A DNA stretch of 51,730 bases. It comes from a bacterium. GTDB lineage: Bacteria; Myxococcota_A; UBA9160; UBA6930. The position numbers and the translations under genes are program-made. Shown piece by piece: positions 1 through 9,300 of this stretch; the first letter of the stretch is position 1; every line of letters begins with the position of its first letter. The stretch is from contig JAAETT010000052.1 in NCBI GenBank assembly GCA_024228115.1, forward strand, positions 1-51,730, written 5' to 3'. Below the pieces are notes generated by a model. The model was given only the letters and a program-made list of their open reading frames with translations. It made no database searches and was not told the origin of the DNA.

Positions 1-31
1 GATGATCGGACTTCTTGGCATGCTTGGTCAT
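1..31 (-). CDS. Start of an unidentified gene running off the left edge
   Basis: An ATG at 31 reads leftward as MTKHAKKSDH with no stop before the edge. An AAGGA Shine-Dalgarno-like sequence lies about 8 bases upstream, which supports a real start. Only ten residues are visible, lysine- and histidine-rich, so no family can be assigned. It is transcribed in the same direction as the metY-metX genes, behind a hairpin. Confidence 0.4.
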   Translation of the reverse strand, partial: MTKHAKKSDH

Positions 32-60
32 GGTGGCGGTTCCTTCTTGGTGTAGTGACC

Positions 61-81
61 CCCTCCGTAATACACGGAGGG
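61..81 (-). terminator. Hairpin behind metX-metW
   Basis: CCCTCCGT (61-68) and ACGGAGGG (74-81) form a perfect 8-bp stem with a 5-base loop, 17 bases past the metX-metW stop. No clear U tract follows, so it may be a processing or pausing hairpin rather than a classical intrinsic terminator. Confidence 0.5.
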
Positions 82-98
82 TGAAGGAGCCGCCGCTC

Positions 99-1673
99 TC
101 AAACTCTCAGAAAATCAACCGGTTCTGGGACATCCCCACTCACGATGCCGCGGTGTGCCAAGCGAACGATCTCGTTGAGTACGCCCGTCACATCGACCAT
201 CGACTGCAGGGTTTGCGAGAGCAACGCCACTTCGAAGCTCTTGTCGGGGATCGCCGCGACACCCTTGTCGAGGTTCGCATGAATCACGTCGAGCCCGCGC
301 GACACACATTCGACGACTTCGTGCTGGTCGCGTTCGACACCCAGCACCGGCTCGTGACCGCGATCGCGTAGGATCGCGAGGAGGTCTCCGTTGCCGCAGC
401 CGAGATCGACGATACTCGCCTGTTTGGGGATCAGGCGAAGGATCATCTCGTAGTCGAGCCGGCGCGCGAAGAAGATACCGGTCGGCTCGTCGATCCGGGG
501 TTCATCGGGGACCCGGATGCTGGCTTCGGATCCGGCCTCCGTGGAAAGCGCCGCGGCGATCATCCGCGCGCCGTCGCGCATGCTGTCTTCGAGGAGGAAT
601 GAATCGTGTCCAGCCGGGCTCTCGATCTCGCAGCTGCTCACGGATCGCCCCTGTGCGAGCAGCGCATCCACGATTCGCCGTGACGCCGCCGGCGGGTACA
701 ACCAATCACTCGAGAAGCTGAGAAACAGCCAGCGACAGTGGGAGGGTTCGAGAGCCGCCCGCAACGCGGCATCGGTCTCACCCAGATCGAAGAGATCCAT
801 CGCAGTCGAAAGCGTGATGTAGCTATTCGCGTCGAAGCGCTCGACGAAGCGGTCCCCCTGGTGCGCGAGATAGGTCCCCACTGAAAACGTGCTTTCGAAC
901 CCGGTCTCGATCGCACGTGGCTGCAGGCGTGTCGGATCGAATTTCGAGCGCATCGATTCGTCCGACAGGTAGGTGATGTGAGCCAGCATGCGCGCGAGCG
1001 CGAGCCCTGCTTCTGGCCCCGGCCCTCCGTAGTACTGCCCATCCGCGAAGCGCGGATCATGACGGATCGCGTTGCGACCCACGACATCGAACGCGATACC
1101 CTGACTGCTGAGACGAGGGGCTGCCGCGACGACGATTGCCGTCGCGACGGCATCGGGATGACGCGTCGCCCATTCGAGCACTTGAAGGCCACCGAGTGAC
1201 CCCCCGACCACCGCCCGCAGGGTTTCGATCCCGAGATGGTCGACCAACCGCTTCTGGACTTCCACCATGTCCGCGACCGTCACGACAGGAAAGTCCGCCC
1301 CGTACGGCCGCCCGCTCGCGGGGTCGATGAAGTTCGGCCCCGTCGTGCCCCGGCAGCCACCGAGAAGGTTGCTGCAGATGACGAAGTAGCGATTCGTGTC
1401 GATCGCGCTTCCGGGCCCGACGATCACGTCCCACCAGCCGAGATCGTCGTCTTCTGCGTGGCGTGCGACGTGGGAATCACCGCTCAACGCGTGACAGATC
1501 AACACTGCGTTGCTGCGGTCGGCGTCGAGTTCGCCGTAGGTTTCGTAGCAGATCGTCACTTCGGGTAGTTCGGCACCGCTCGCCAGGGCGAGCGGCATGC
1601 TCGACACGAAGGTCTGCGCGTGGCGCAGCCGAGCGGCACTCCGCAGATCGTCGCTGCTGGTCGGATCGCTCAC
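99..1673 (-). CDS. metX: Homoserine O-acetyltransferase fused to a shortened MetW domain
   Basis: MetX acetylates (or succinylates) homoserine in the cytoplasm, making the substrate for the sulfhydrylase encoded just upstream. With the GTG start at 1673 the protein has 524 residues. The alpha/beta-hydrolase triad is visible: Ser159 in GGSLGG, Asp323 in SSDWLYPP and His356 in AGHDSF. From about residue 397 it continues into a MetW-like methyltransferase fold, with VDLGCGNGDL at 422-431 and the MetW signature LLSQTLQ near 485. MetW proteins are about 190-200 residues; this copy stops after about 128, just after HRGIVS where FPN normally follows, so the last third is missing. GTG 1673 was chosen because it begins just before the conserved MetX N-terminus; no strong ribosome site is seen. 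It lies 52 bases after metY. Bifunctional MetX activity is likely; function of the clipped MetW part is uncertain. Confidence 0.9.
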   Translation of the reverse strand: MSDPTSSDDLRSAARLRHAQTFVSSMPLALASGAELPEVTICYETYGELDADRSNAVLICHALSGDSHVARHAEDDDLGWWDVIVGPGSAIDTNRYFVICSNLLGGCRGTTGPNFIDPASGRPYGADFPVVTVADMVEVQKRLVDHLGIETLRAVVGGSLGGLQVLEWATRHPDAVATAIVVAAAPRLSSQGIAFDVVGRNAIRHDPRFADGQYYGGPGPEAGLALARMLAHITYLSDESMRSKFDPTRLQPRAIETGFESTFSVGTYLAHQGDRFVERFDANSYITLSTAMDLFDLGETDAALRAALEPSHCRWLFLSFSSDWLYPPAASRRIVDALLAQGRSVSSCEIESPAGHDSFLLEDSMRDGARMIAAALSTEAGSEASIRVPDEPRIDEPTGIFFARRLDYEMILRLIPKQASIVDLGCGNGDLLAILRDRGHEPVLGVERDQHEVVECVSRGLDVIHANLDKGVAAIPDKSFEVALLSQTLQSMVDVTGVLNEIVRLAHRGIVSGDVPEPVDFLRV

Positions 1674-1725
1674 GGGGCCATCACGAAACGGTCTCTGAAC
1701 TACGTCTTTGCGAAGTGGACACCGC

Positions 1726-3030
1726 CTACTGGCTTGCGCGCAACGCCTGATCGAGGTCCGCGATGATGTCGGCCGCGTCTTCGATCCCCACGGACACCCG
1801 AACGTATTCGGGCGAGACGCCGGTCGAGGCCTGCTCCTCGACGGTGAGCTGCGAATGGGTCGTCGAAGCCGGATGGATGACGAGCGTCTTCGCATCACCG
1901 ATGTTCGCGAGGTGGCTCGCAAGCTTCACGCTCTCGATGAACTTCTTGCCCGCTGCTTCGCCGCCCCGAATTCCGAAGCCGAGAAGTGCACCCGAGCCGT
2001 TCGGCAGGTAGCGGTTCGCCGCTTCGTGATGCGCGTGGCTCGAGAGCCCCGGATAATTCACCCACTCGACCGCGTCGTGGCTTTCGAGGAACTCCGCCAC
2101 CTTCTGCGCGTTGCCACAATGCTGCGGCATGCGCAGGTGCAGCGTTTCGAGACCCAGCAAGGTGAGGAAAGCCGCGAATGGACTCATCGCCGCACCGGTA
2201 TCGCGCAACCAATGGGTCCGGATGTGCATGATGTACGCGATGTTTCCGACCGGGCGAAGCGCCTCTTCGAAGACCGCACCGTGATAGGACGGCGAAGGTC
2301 CGCAGAACTCGGGCCAGCGCTCCGGATCGTCGGCCCACTGGAAGTTTCCGCTGTCGATCACGACGCCACCGATGTGAACACCGTGGCCACCGATGAACTT
2401 GGTGGTGGAGTAGATCACGATATCGATGCCGTGTTCGATCGGGCGCAATAGCGAAGGGGTCATTACCGTGTTGTCACACAGCAAAGGCAACTTGTGAGCA
2501 TGGGCGATCTCGGAGATCGCCCGAAAGTCGGGCACATCGTTCTTGGGGTTTCCGATGCTCTCAAAATAGACGCAGCGCGTGTTTTCGTCGACGAGTTCGT
2601 GGATCGACTCGGGCTTGTTCGGATCGAAGAAACGCACCTCGATCCCGAGGTTCTTGAACGTCTGCGTGAAGAGCGTCCAGGTGCCGCCGTACAGGCTCGT
2701 CGACGAAACGAAATTCTGACCTGAGTGGCAGATCGTCAAGATCGCGGCCGTGATCGCCGACTGTCCCGACGCGAAACTGAGAGCCGCGGCGCCGCCATCC
2801 ATCGCCGCGAGCCGCTTTTCGAGCACATCGTTCGTGGGGTTCATCAAGCGGCTGTAGATGTTGCCGAACTCGGTCAGGCCAAAGAGGTTCGCGGCATGTT
2901 CGGTGTCGTTGAATACGTACGACGTCGTGGCGTAGATCGGAACCGCGCGCGCGTTGGTCGTGGGATCGGGTTCCTGGCCAGCGTGGACCGCCATCGTTCC
3001 GAGGCCTTGGGGCGTGGGTTCGTCGCTCAT
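1726..3030 (-). CDS. metY: O-acetylhomoserine sulfhydrylase
   Basis: PLP enzyme that joins sulfide (or methanethiol) to O-acetylhomoserine, giving homocysteine (or methionine). It has 434 residues, the usual size. It shows the Cys/Met-metabolism family landmarks: YATTSYVF near the N-terminus, YSRLMNPT at 59-66, the PLP lysine Lys211 in YSTTKFIGGHG, and a C-terminal HPASTTHSQL segment followed by VRVSVGIED. The ATG at 3030 is preceded by AAAGGA at a good distance; an open frame extends further upstream but lacks family similarity. metX-metW follows in the same direction, so the pair supplies two consecutive steps of direct sulfhydrylation. Confidence 0.95.
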   Translation of the reverse strand: MSDEPTPQGLGTMAVHAGQEPDPTTNARAVPIYATTSYVFNDTEHAANLFGLTEFGNIYSRLMNPTNDVLEKRLAAMDGGAAALSFASGQSAITAAILTICHSGQNFVSSTSLYGGTWTLFTQTFKNLGIEVRFFDPNKPESIHELVDENTRCVYFESIGNPKNDVPDFRAISEIAHAHKLPLLCDNTVMTPSLLRPIEHGIDIVIYSTTKFIGGHGVHIGGVVIDSGNFQWADDPERWPEFCGPSPSYHGAVFEEALRPVGNIAYIMHIRTHWLRDTGAAMSPFAAFLTLLGLETLHLRMPQHCGNAQKVAEFLESHDAVEWVNYPGLSSHAHHEAANRYLPNGSGALLGFGIRGGEAAGKKFIESVKLASHLANIGDAKTLVIHPASTTHSQLTVEEQASTGVSPEYVRVSVGIEDAADIIADLDQALRASQ

Positions 3031-3291
3031 TTCGGAGAATCCTTTCGGGGGGTCCGGGCGGAGGGTTCGAGGCGCGGGAGCGCGCTCGCGCGGGCAGGCA
3101 AGCCTAGTCGAAGCGAGGCACGCAAGCTCTTCGACGCGGTCGGCGGCGGGGATCACCCCTTCGCTGAGGGTGTACCGGGTTGGAGAGGCATTCGTGCGAG
3201 ATCGATCCGGAGGCTTCGGATCTTCTGGCACCGAGAGCATCCAGGGGAAGCTGAAGAGGCTGGGGATCGAGTGAGCGGCAGGGCGGCTCCC
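3031..3291 (-). other. Leader/spacer upstream of metY
   Basis: 261 bases between the DUF385-like gene and metY. No supported gene. Because metY often carries a SAM- or SAH-sensing leader, this stretch was inspected for SAM-I, SAM-II and SAH core motifs; none was recognised by eye. A promoter or an unrecognised leader RNA could lie here. Confidence 0.3.
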
Positions 3292-3897
3292 CTACCCGGC
3301 CGGGCACGGATCGAGTCGCAGGGAGCTCGCGGCTTCGGGGGCTTCGCGGGGGTAGAGACCGATCGCAGCTGCGGCGCGGGCCACGGCGTACTTCTCGACC
3401 TTGAGGGTGTGGATCGCCTTGACTGTCGCGCGGTCCTCGTGAAGGGCCGGTACCACGCAGCGGGTCTCCCCACCTCTGAGCAGTTCGAGGCGTGCGCCAT
3501 CCAGGGAATGCTCGAGCGCCTTCGTGCGCGGCATACCCACCCACTCGCCGTCTTCCCGGTCCACGATCCAGAGCCGCAGCTCGGCGGGCCGGCCGGCGCT
3601 ATCGGTCGCGTAGAGCGACACCACTTCCTCGAGCTCCGCCATCGCGGCGTAGAGCCCGAAGAAGAGCACTACCGGGCTGGCTGCCAACGCCAGCCACCCG
3701 AGCCAGCGCGGCCCGGCGGACGACACGAGCACGCCGCCTAGCACCAGCGCGCCCAGACCACCGAACAGGTTCCCGCCGCGGGGCACCGCGTAGGCGCCCT
3801 CGTGAAGGAAGCGGACGGCGAAGACGGCGATGCCGAGGGCGAGCAACCCCCAGCCAACGACGGTCTGGAGTTTCGAAGGCGATCTGGATTCACTCAC
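3292..3897 (-). CDS. Membrane protein with a DUF385/flavin-reductase-like C-terminal domain
   Basis: 201 residues from a GTG at 3897 with GAGGAGAA just upstream. The first half has three likely membrane spans (about 10-30, 42-60 and 66-88). The second half (RPAELRLWIVDREDGEWV onward) resembles the split-barrel DUF385 nitroreductase/quinone-reductase family, whose members bind flavin or F420: it has the RLWIVD start, an LELLRGGETR strand and the closing EKYAVAR helix. No catalytic residue can be named, and the fusion to membrane helices is less usual than the soluble form. Role unknown; a membrane-associated redox or cofactor-binding protein is the best inference. It precedes metY in the same direction but is separated by about 260 bases. 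Confidence 0.6.
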   Translation of the reverse strand: MSESRSPSKLQTVVGWGLLALGIAVFAVRFLHEGAYAVPRGGNLFGGLGALVLGGVLVSSAGPRWLGWLALAASPVVLFFGLYAAMAELEEVVSLYATDSAGRPAELRLWIVDREDGEWVGMPRTKALEHSLDGARLELLRGGETRCVVPALHEDRATVKAIHTLKVEKYAVARAAAAIGLYPREAPEAASSLRLDPCPAG

Positions 3898-4209
3898 GGC
3901 ATTCTCCTCATGCGGCGAGGCTACCCCACCGCGGACGCCTGCGTTGGCTGGATACTTGGGCAAGCACGGCACCGCATGCGGAGAGTGAGGCCTCGCGAAG
4001 GTTGGGGATCCGATCGTGGACCACTCGTTCCCCGAGCCAGGACATGGCCGCACACCGAGGGGATCCGAAGGGCATTCGCGCGATCGACGAATGAGGCATG
4101 GTCGAGGATGGCTTGCTCGTGACCCCTGGGGGCATATTGCGGATGTCAGCGATACCGCGGTTGAAATTGACCGTCCGGAAGTTCGCGCAACTCCGAGGCG
4201 TTCGGTGGA
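3898..4209. other. Gene-free spacer
   Basis: About 310 bases between the TetR gene and the DUF385-like gene, both on the minus strand. No coding frame with family similarity, no strong hairpin and no RNA gene was recognised. It presumably holds the promoter of the DUF385-like gene. Confidence 0.4.
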
Positions 4210-4893
4210 TCAGGCGGGATTCGAATGCCCGTCGGCCAGGTAGCGGCAGATCATCTCGACCATCGCCTCCTTGACTCCGCGCGCATCGTCCGGGTGGAGC
4301 GCAGTCCAGATCCCGACCGTTGGGACGATGATGTCGAGCAGACGTGCAGCCGCCAGCGGCGATCGCACGCGTTCTCGCGACGTGAGCTTCCCAAGCACCC
4401 GCGCGAATGCCTGACGTTCGTAGCGGTCGTACTGATCGCTCAGTTCTGCGAACGCGGTATGCGTGTACGCCATGGCCGCGAACGTACGCAGCAGATCGGG
4501 TGGCACCGGATGCAGTGCCTTCCACGTCCAATCGACAATATGCTCGATGACACGCCGCAGATCGACTTCGCCGGCCGCCAGCGCCACCTCGACCGCTGCG
4601 ACCATTCGATCCTGCTCCTGGCGATTGTGCTCGAGAGCCCGGTGCACCACCTCCAGGAAGATCTGATGCTTGTCGCGGAAATAGCGATAGAGGCCGCCGA
4701 CGCTCATGCCGGCGCGCGCAGCAATATCGGGTGTCTGTGTGGCCTGGAAACCTCGCTCCCCGTAGAGCTGAACCGCCGCAACCAGGATGCGCTCGTAGGA
4801 CGCGCGAGCCCGCGTCTGTTTGAACTCCCGGGGGGCCGGCGGTGCAGGAGCCGTTCGCGAACCACGCCCTGCACGCTTCGGGGACACGACCAT
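4210..4893 (-). CDS. TetR/AcrR-family regulator, divergent from the alpha-hydroxy-acid oxidase
   Basis: 227 residues. After a basic, proline-rich N-terminal tail, the TetR DNA-binding domain runs from about 25 to 75: ASYERILVAAVQLYGERGF, then the helix-turn-helix TPDIAARAGMSVGGLYRYFRDK. The remaining helical region would form the ligand pocket and dimer face, with no recognisable ligand signature. ATG 4893 has AGGAT upstream. The gene is divergent from the oxidase, and the shared 85-base spacer holds two operator-like palindromes, so it most likely represses the oxidase and itself. Inducer unknown; a hydroxy-acid or related compound would be a guess. Confidence 0.9.
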   Translation of the reverse strand: MVVSPKRAGRGSRTAPAPPAPREFKQTRARASYERILVAAVQLYGERGFQATQTPDIAARAGMSVGGLYRYFRDKHQIFLEVVHRALEHNRQEQDRMVAAVEVALAAGEVDLRRVIEHIVDWTWKALHPVPPDLLRTFAAMAYTHTAFAELSDQYDRYERQAFARVLGKLTSRERVRSPLAAARLLDIIVPTVGIWTALHPDDARGVKEAMVEMICRYLADGHSNPA

Positions 4894-4918
4894 AAGGGGA
4901 TCCTAGCTTGAGCGCAGA

Positions 4919-4938
4919 AAAGCGAAAGTTCTTTCGTT
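4919..4938 (+). promoter_or_regulatory. Operator-like palindrome 1
   Basis: Pattern AAAGCGAAnnnnnnTTCGTT, with a perfect inner palindrome CGAAAGTTCTTTCG. It lies between the divergent TetR and oxidase genes and matches a second copy at 4959-4978 in reverse orientation. A typical TetR site by size and location; binding is inferred. Confidence 0.6.
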
Positions 4939-4943
4939 TTTTC

Positions 4944-4949
4944 TTGACA
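4944..4949 (+). promoter_or_regulatory. Candidate -35 box of the oxidase promoter
   Basis: A consensus TTGACA sits between the two palindromes. A weak -10 (GACATT, 4967-4972) follows with 17-base spacing and lies inside palindrome 2. If used, transcription would begin around 4979, making the oxidase mRNA nearly leaderless, and a repressor on palindrome 2 would cover the -10. Confidence 0.4.
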
Positions 4950-4958
4950 TGACCCAAA

Positions 4959-4978
4959 AACGAAGGGACATTCGCTTT
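4959..4978 (-). promoter_or_regulatory. Operator-like palindrome 2
   Basis: Read on the minus strand it has the same AAAGCGAAnnnnnnTTCGTT pattern as palindrome 1, with a different 6-base centre. Identical arms with different centres suggest a selected protein-binding site rather than chance. It ends directly at the proposed oxidase start codon. Confidence 0.6.
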
Positions 4979-6244
4979 ATGCTCTCCCGCGAATCCCCCC
5001 GCGCGAGCCGCCGCGCCCTCCTCCGCTTCCTGCTGAGCAGCCCTCTGCTCCTTGCGCCGCGCCCCAGCGCCGCCCTCGGGGAGCTCGTAGAATCCCTCGC
5101 GCGCTGCGAACCCGATCTGTCTCCTGCCGGCGAGCTCATCGCGTCGCCCGCGGACGCGATCAACGTCTTCGACTTCCGTGCCGTTGCGAAGCAAACGCTC
5201 TCGCCGGGCCACTACGCCTATCTGGCCACCGGCGTCGACCATGAGCGAGGGCTTCACGCAAACCGGGCGGGGTTCGGACGTTTCGGGCTTCGTCCTCGGC
5301 GCATGGTCGATGTGCGCGAACTGGACACGACCACTGAGATCCTGGGTACCCGAGCCTCCTGTCCGATCGTGCTCGCCCCGGCTGGAATGCAGACCGCCTT
5401 CCACCCCGAGGGCGAGCTGGCCGTCGCACGCGCGGCGAAGGGCACAGATCAGCTCCAGATTCTCTCGACGCTGTCCGCGAAGTCGCTCGACGATGTGCTC
5501 GAGGCGCGCGGAGCCCCTGTCTGGTTCATGCTGGTGACGCCTCGTCTCTGGCCGGTGACCCGGCTGCAGCTCAAGAAGGCGGAAGAGGCTGGCTGCTCGG
5601 TGGTCGTACTGACGGTGGACTACGTCGGATTCGGCAGTCAGGATCGCCTGCGCCGCTTCCGTGGGCCTGGTGACCCGTTCCCGAGCACGGAGAGCCGCGA
5701 ATGCCAGAGCTGCCATGGCCCCAGCACGGTGGGACGAATCGGGCGCATCCTCACGGCGTTCGGACAGGATCCTCTCGAGTTCGCGTCCGATGCGGTCAAT
5801 CTCGACTGGGAATACGTTGACCGAATCCGCGACGCGACTTCGATGAAGCTGGTCCTGAAAGGAATCCTCACCCACGAAGACGCCAGCCTCGCTGTCGAAC
5901 ATGGCGTCGACGGCATCATCGTCTCCAACCACGGTGCCAGACAGATGGACAATTCGCTCTCCACGATCGAGGTGCTGCCGGAGATCGTGCACGCGGTCGC
6001 CGGGCGCATCCCGGTGATGATCGATAGCGGCTTCCGCCGCGGCACCGATGTCTTCACCGCCCTCGCCCTGGGTGCCTCCGCGATTTGCATCGGCCGCCCC
6101 TACCTCTGGGGCCTGGCGGCATTCGGCGAGCCTGGTGTCGACGGCGTTCTGCGCCTCCTGCGCCGTGAATTCGAAACCGTGATGCGCCACATGGGTACCC
6201 CGGACATCGCGTCGATCACACGAGACTTCGTAGAAACGGGCTGA
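4979..6244 (+). CDS. Exported FMN-dependent alpha-hydroxy-acid oxidase/dehydrogenase with a CxxCH motif
   Basis: Family members oxidise lactate, glycolate, mandelate or similar acids to 2-oxo acids using FMN. From ATG 4979 (AAGGGA upstream) it has 421 residues; an in-frame ATG at 4949 lacks a ribosome site. The N-terminus has a twin-arginine-like signal, SRRALLRFLLSSPLLLAP. The barrel shows LAPAGMQ, LTVDY, LVLKGI, the active-site SNHGARQ with His318, and the DSGFRRGTD/IGRPYLWG phosphate-site motifs. Unusually, the Gln and Tyr normally in the FQLY strand are replaced (WFMLVTP), and the Arg after LTVD is absent. In the mobile loop after LTVD lies CQSCH (Cys242, Cys245, His246), a c-type haem attachment motif. 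A periplasmic dehydrogenase passing electrons to a haem is therefore possible; substrate unknown. Regulated probably by the divergent TetR. Confidence 0.88.
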   Translation: MLSRESPRASRRALLRFLLSSPLLLAPRPSAALGELVESLARCEPDLSPAGELIASPADAINVFDFRAVAKQTLSPGHYAYLATGVDHERGLHANRAGFGRFGLRPRRMVDVRELDTTTEILGTRASCPIVLAPAGMQTAFHPEGELAVARAAKGTDQLQILSTLSAKSLDDVLEARGAPVWFMLVTPRLWPVTRLQLKKAEEAGCSVVVLTVDYVGFGSQDRLRRFRGPGDPFPSTESRECQSCHGPSTVGRIGRILTAFGQDPLEFASDAVNLDWEYVDRIRDATSMKLVLKGILTHEDASLAVEHGVDGIIVSNHGARQMDNSLSTIEVLPEIVHAVAGRIPVMIDSGFRRGTDVFTALALGASAICIGRPYLWGLAAFGEPGVDGVLRLLRREFETVMRHMGTPDIASITRDFVETG

Positions 6245-6331
6245 GCCGGCCAACCTCCCACAGCGGAAGGCCGTTCCGGCATGCAGGGACTCCCTCGAGC
6301 CGGATCCCGTGGAACTCGGATTCCAGAATCA

Positions 6332-6350
6332 CGACCATGGCGCATGGTCG
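6332..6350. terminator. Hairpin between convergent oxidase and RND genes
   Basis: CGACCATG (6332-6339) and CATGGTCG (6343-6350) form a perfect 8-bp stem with a 3-base loop in the 109-base gap between two convergent genes. Position suits a shared terminator; no strong U tract on either side. Confidence 0.5.
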
Positions 6351-6353
6351 GGG

Positions 6354-9300
6354 CTACACAGCGAGGCCAACCTCACTCTCGTGCGACGGGGGCGTTTCGA
6401 GGCGCTCGACGTTCGTTTCGTCGGCGGTCGGATGAAGTCGCTCGTCGCGCCGATCCTGGCGGCGCACGAAGCTCACGTAGAGTGACGGCACCAGGTAGAG
6501 CGCGAGGATCGCGGAGCCTCCGACACCGCCGGCGATTCCAGTTGCGAGCGGGCCCCAGAAGCGGCCGCCGAACACGATCAGCGGGATGAAGCCACCCACG
6601 GTCGTGAGCGTCGTCGATACGATGTGACGCGTGGCGCCCACGACCACCTTTCGCACCTCTTCCGGTTCGGCGTGCTCGCAGCTCGGTGAAGCTCGTAGCG
6701 CGGAGAGCACCACGATCGCCCCGTTGATCGCCAGGCCGACGAGTCCCATCGTGCCCAGGATTGCATTGAAGCCCATGGGGTAGCCGAAGGCCCAGACCCC
6801 CACGAACGCCAGGCCGATGGAGAGGAATGCGACGATCCCGATGATGCCCGCCATGCGGAATGAGTTGAACGAGAGGATGATGGTGCCTGCCATCATGACG
6901 AAGAGCGGCACCACGAAGCGCATCAGATTCGCCATGGCGTCGTCGCTCTGCTCGCTCTCGCCACCCAGCTCCAGGCGGTAGCCCGGCGGGAGTTCGAAGC
7001 CGCTCTGTTCGAGCCGGCGCTCGAAGTCCTCGAGAGAGGAAGAAATGATGGTAAACGGCAGCAGGAACGCCTGCACCGTGTTCACACGTTCGCCCTGCCG
7101 CCTGGGAACCCCCGCCAACTCGGGTACCAGGGTGACTTTCGAAACCGCCGATAGTGGAACTCCGCCAATCACGCCGCCCGTCGCCCTGGCGCCATCGCGC
7201 ACCACGTAGTCGCTGGCCAGTCTCGCTAGTTCACTACGGTCGTCGTCTGCCACGCGAACCCGTACCGGGAGTTCCTGATTGGCCTCGAGGATCGAGCCGC
7301 CGACCACGCCTTCGATGCGGCCAGAGAGCTGATCGGCCACATCCACCAGCCGCAAGCCAGCCATGCGCAGCGCTTCCTCGTCAGCCTCGAACAGGAGCTT
7401 GGGCTCACCCGATCGAAGCTGCGCCAGCGTGTAGGTGACGTTCTCGGATTGGGCGAGCACGACGCGCAATTCCTCACCCAGGCGGCGCAGTTCGCCGATG
7501 TCCGGCCCCACAACGCGGATCTCGATCGGCGCGTCGAACGGTGGGCCCTGCTCGAAGGCGGATGCGAGGATTCGCGCATCGGGGAAGGCATCGGACAGTT
7601 CTTGCTGGAGTTCACGGAGCAGGCGGCCGGTTGCCGCCGCGCTGGTGGTGTTCACGAAGCCACCGGCAAAAGCGGAGTTGCGGTCCTGGCCTGGCATCAC
7701 GTTGTAGTAGACCCGCGGTGTTCCTTCGCCGGCAATCCAGTGGCTCTCGACCACCTCTTCCTTGCCGTTCACGATCGAACGCGCACGCTTCACCGCAACA
7801 AGGGTGGCCGCGAGCGAAGTTTGACTCGGGAGCACGATCTGGACCTGGAACTGGTTGCGGTCGTTCGAGGGGAAGAACTGGCTCGGCAGGGTCGTGACGA
7901 CGTAGAAGCCGAGCAGGGGCAGCGCAACCGAGACGGCGACGCCGCGCCACGGGCGCGCGAGCACGAAATCGAGGCTGCGCTCGTACCACGCGAGAATGCG
8001 CGCATTCGAGTAGCCGTCTCGCCAGAAACGCGAACCGGGTTCACCGCGTTCAGCCGTGAAGTGCCCCGCGATCGACGGGATCACGGTCATGGAAAGGAAG
8101 AACGAGCTGCCGACCGCGAGGGCGACACCGATCGAGATGGGCCCGACGAACTCGCTCATCGGCCCCGGCGAGAGCACGATGGGCAGGAACGCCAGGATGG
8201 TAGTGACCGAAGAAGCGAGCAGCGGAACGAACAGATGGCGCACGGCTTCCGAAACGGCGTCGCCCGGCGCGCTGCCTTCCTGCACGAGCGAGTTGTACTC
8301 GTCCACCACGACGATCGCGTTGTCGATCAGCAGGCCCAGGGCGATGATGAGGCCGGTGATCGACATCTGGTGGAGTGGCATGTCGATCCAGTTGTACTGG
8401 GTGAGGACCATCGCGACCGTGAGAGGAAGAGCACTTCCGACAATCAGGGCCGATCGGGCGCCCATCATCACGAGCAGCACCAGCCAGACGATGGCCGAAG
8501 CGAGAAGCAGGTTTCCCGCAAGGTTCGCCAGCCGCGCCTGCGTGTAGATGCTCTGATCGAAGACGAGTTCGAGAGAGATCCCGGGTGGCATCTCCGCCCG
8601 GTACGCCTCGACGATGGCACGGGCTTTCTCGGCCCAGACGTCGACGCGGTAGGACGGCTCCATGGTGGTCGCCACCATTACGCCCGGACGGCCGCGGACC
8701 AGCGCGACCGACTCGACGGGCTCGCGCACGGTCTTCTCCACCTGCGCCACGTCGCCCACGCGCAATACCCGGCCGTCGGCTTCCTGCCGCAAGGGAATCC
8801 GCCGAATCCGTTCGACCGAAGTCAGCTCGCCGGCGACTTCGATGACGAGCTGGCTCAACTCGGCGCGCAGCTGACCGGCCGGCACCTTCGAATCTGCGCG
8901 AGCGATCGCCGCCGAGACATCGCTGGGGCGCAACCCGAGTGATGCGATTTCGAACGGATCGATGCTGACCCGAACCTCCTCTTCAGCCTCGCCGAGGAGC
9001 TCGACCTCCTTGGTGCCGGGCACGTTGCGCAGACGGTTCTGGAGTTCCTCGCCGAAGCGGGTGAGGATTCCGAGCGGTGCATCGCCGGCACCGTCCCAGA
9101 CGAAGGCCGGGAGCAAGGTCAGCGCAGTCGATGTCCGGTCCTCGACGACGGGAACACCGGCACCTGCGGGAAGGCCGCCAGCAGCGTCACTCACCCGGTC
9201 GCGCACCTTGGACCAGATTTCGTCCACTTCGTCGAAGCCGTAGTCGTCTCCGAACTGGATTGCGATCGTCGAAACCCCGGTGCGGGAAGTCGAATTGATA

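Noticed and set aside
3031-3240. SAM riboswitch or N-terminal extension upstream of metY
   Set aside because: No SAM-I, SAM-II or SAH core motif could be recognised, and the in-frame extension lacks family similarity while ATG 3030 has a good ribosome site.
4949-4978. Upstream ATG (4949) as the oxidase start
   Set aside because: It overlaps the TTGACA box, has no ribosome site and would place ten residues before the signal peptide; ATG 4979 has AAGGGA upstream.
3908-6253. A very long minus-strand open frame opposite the TetR spacer and the hydroxy-acid oxidase
   Set aside because: It is antisense to a well-supported enzyme; its product has low-complexity composition and no family motifs. 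High GC keeps stop codons rare in this frame.
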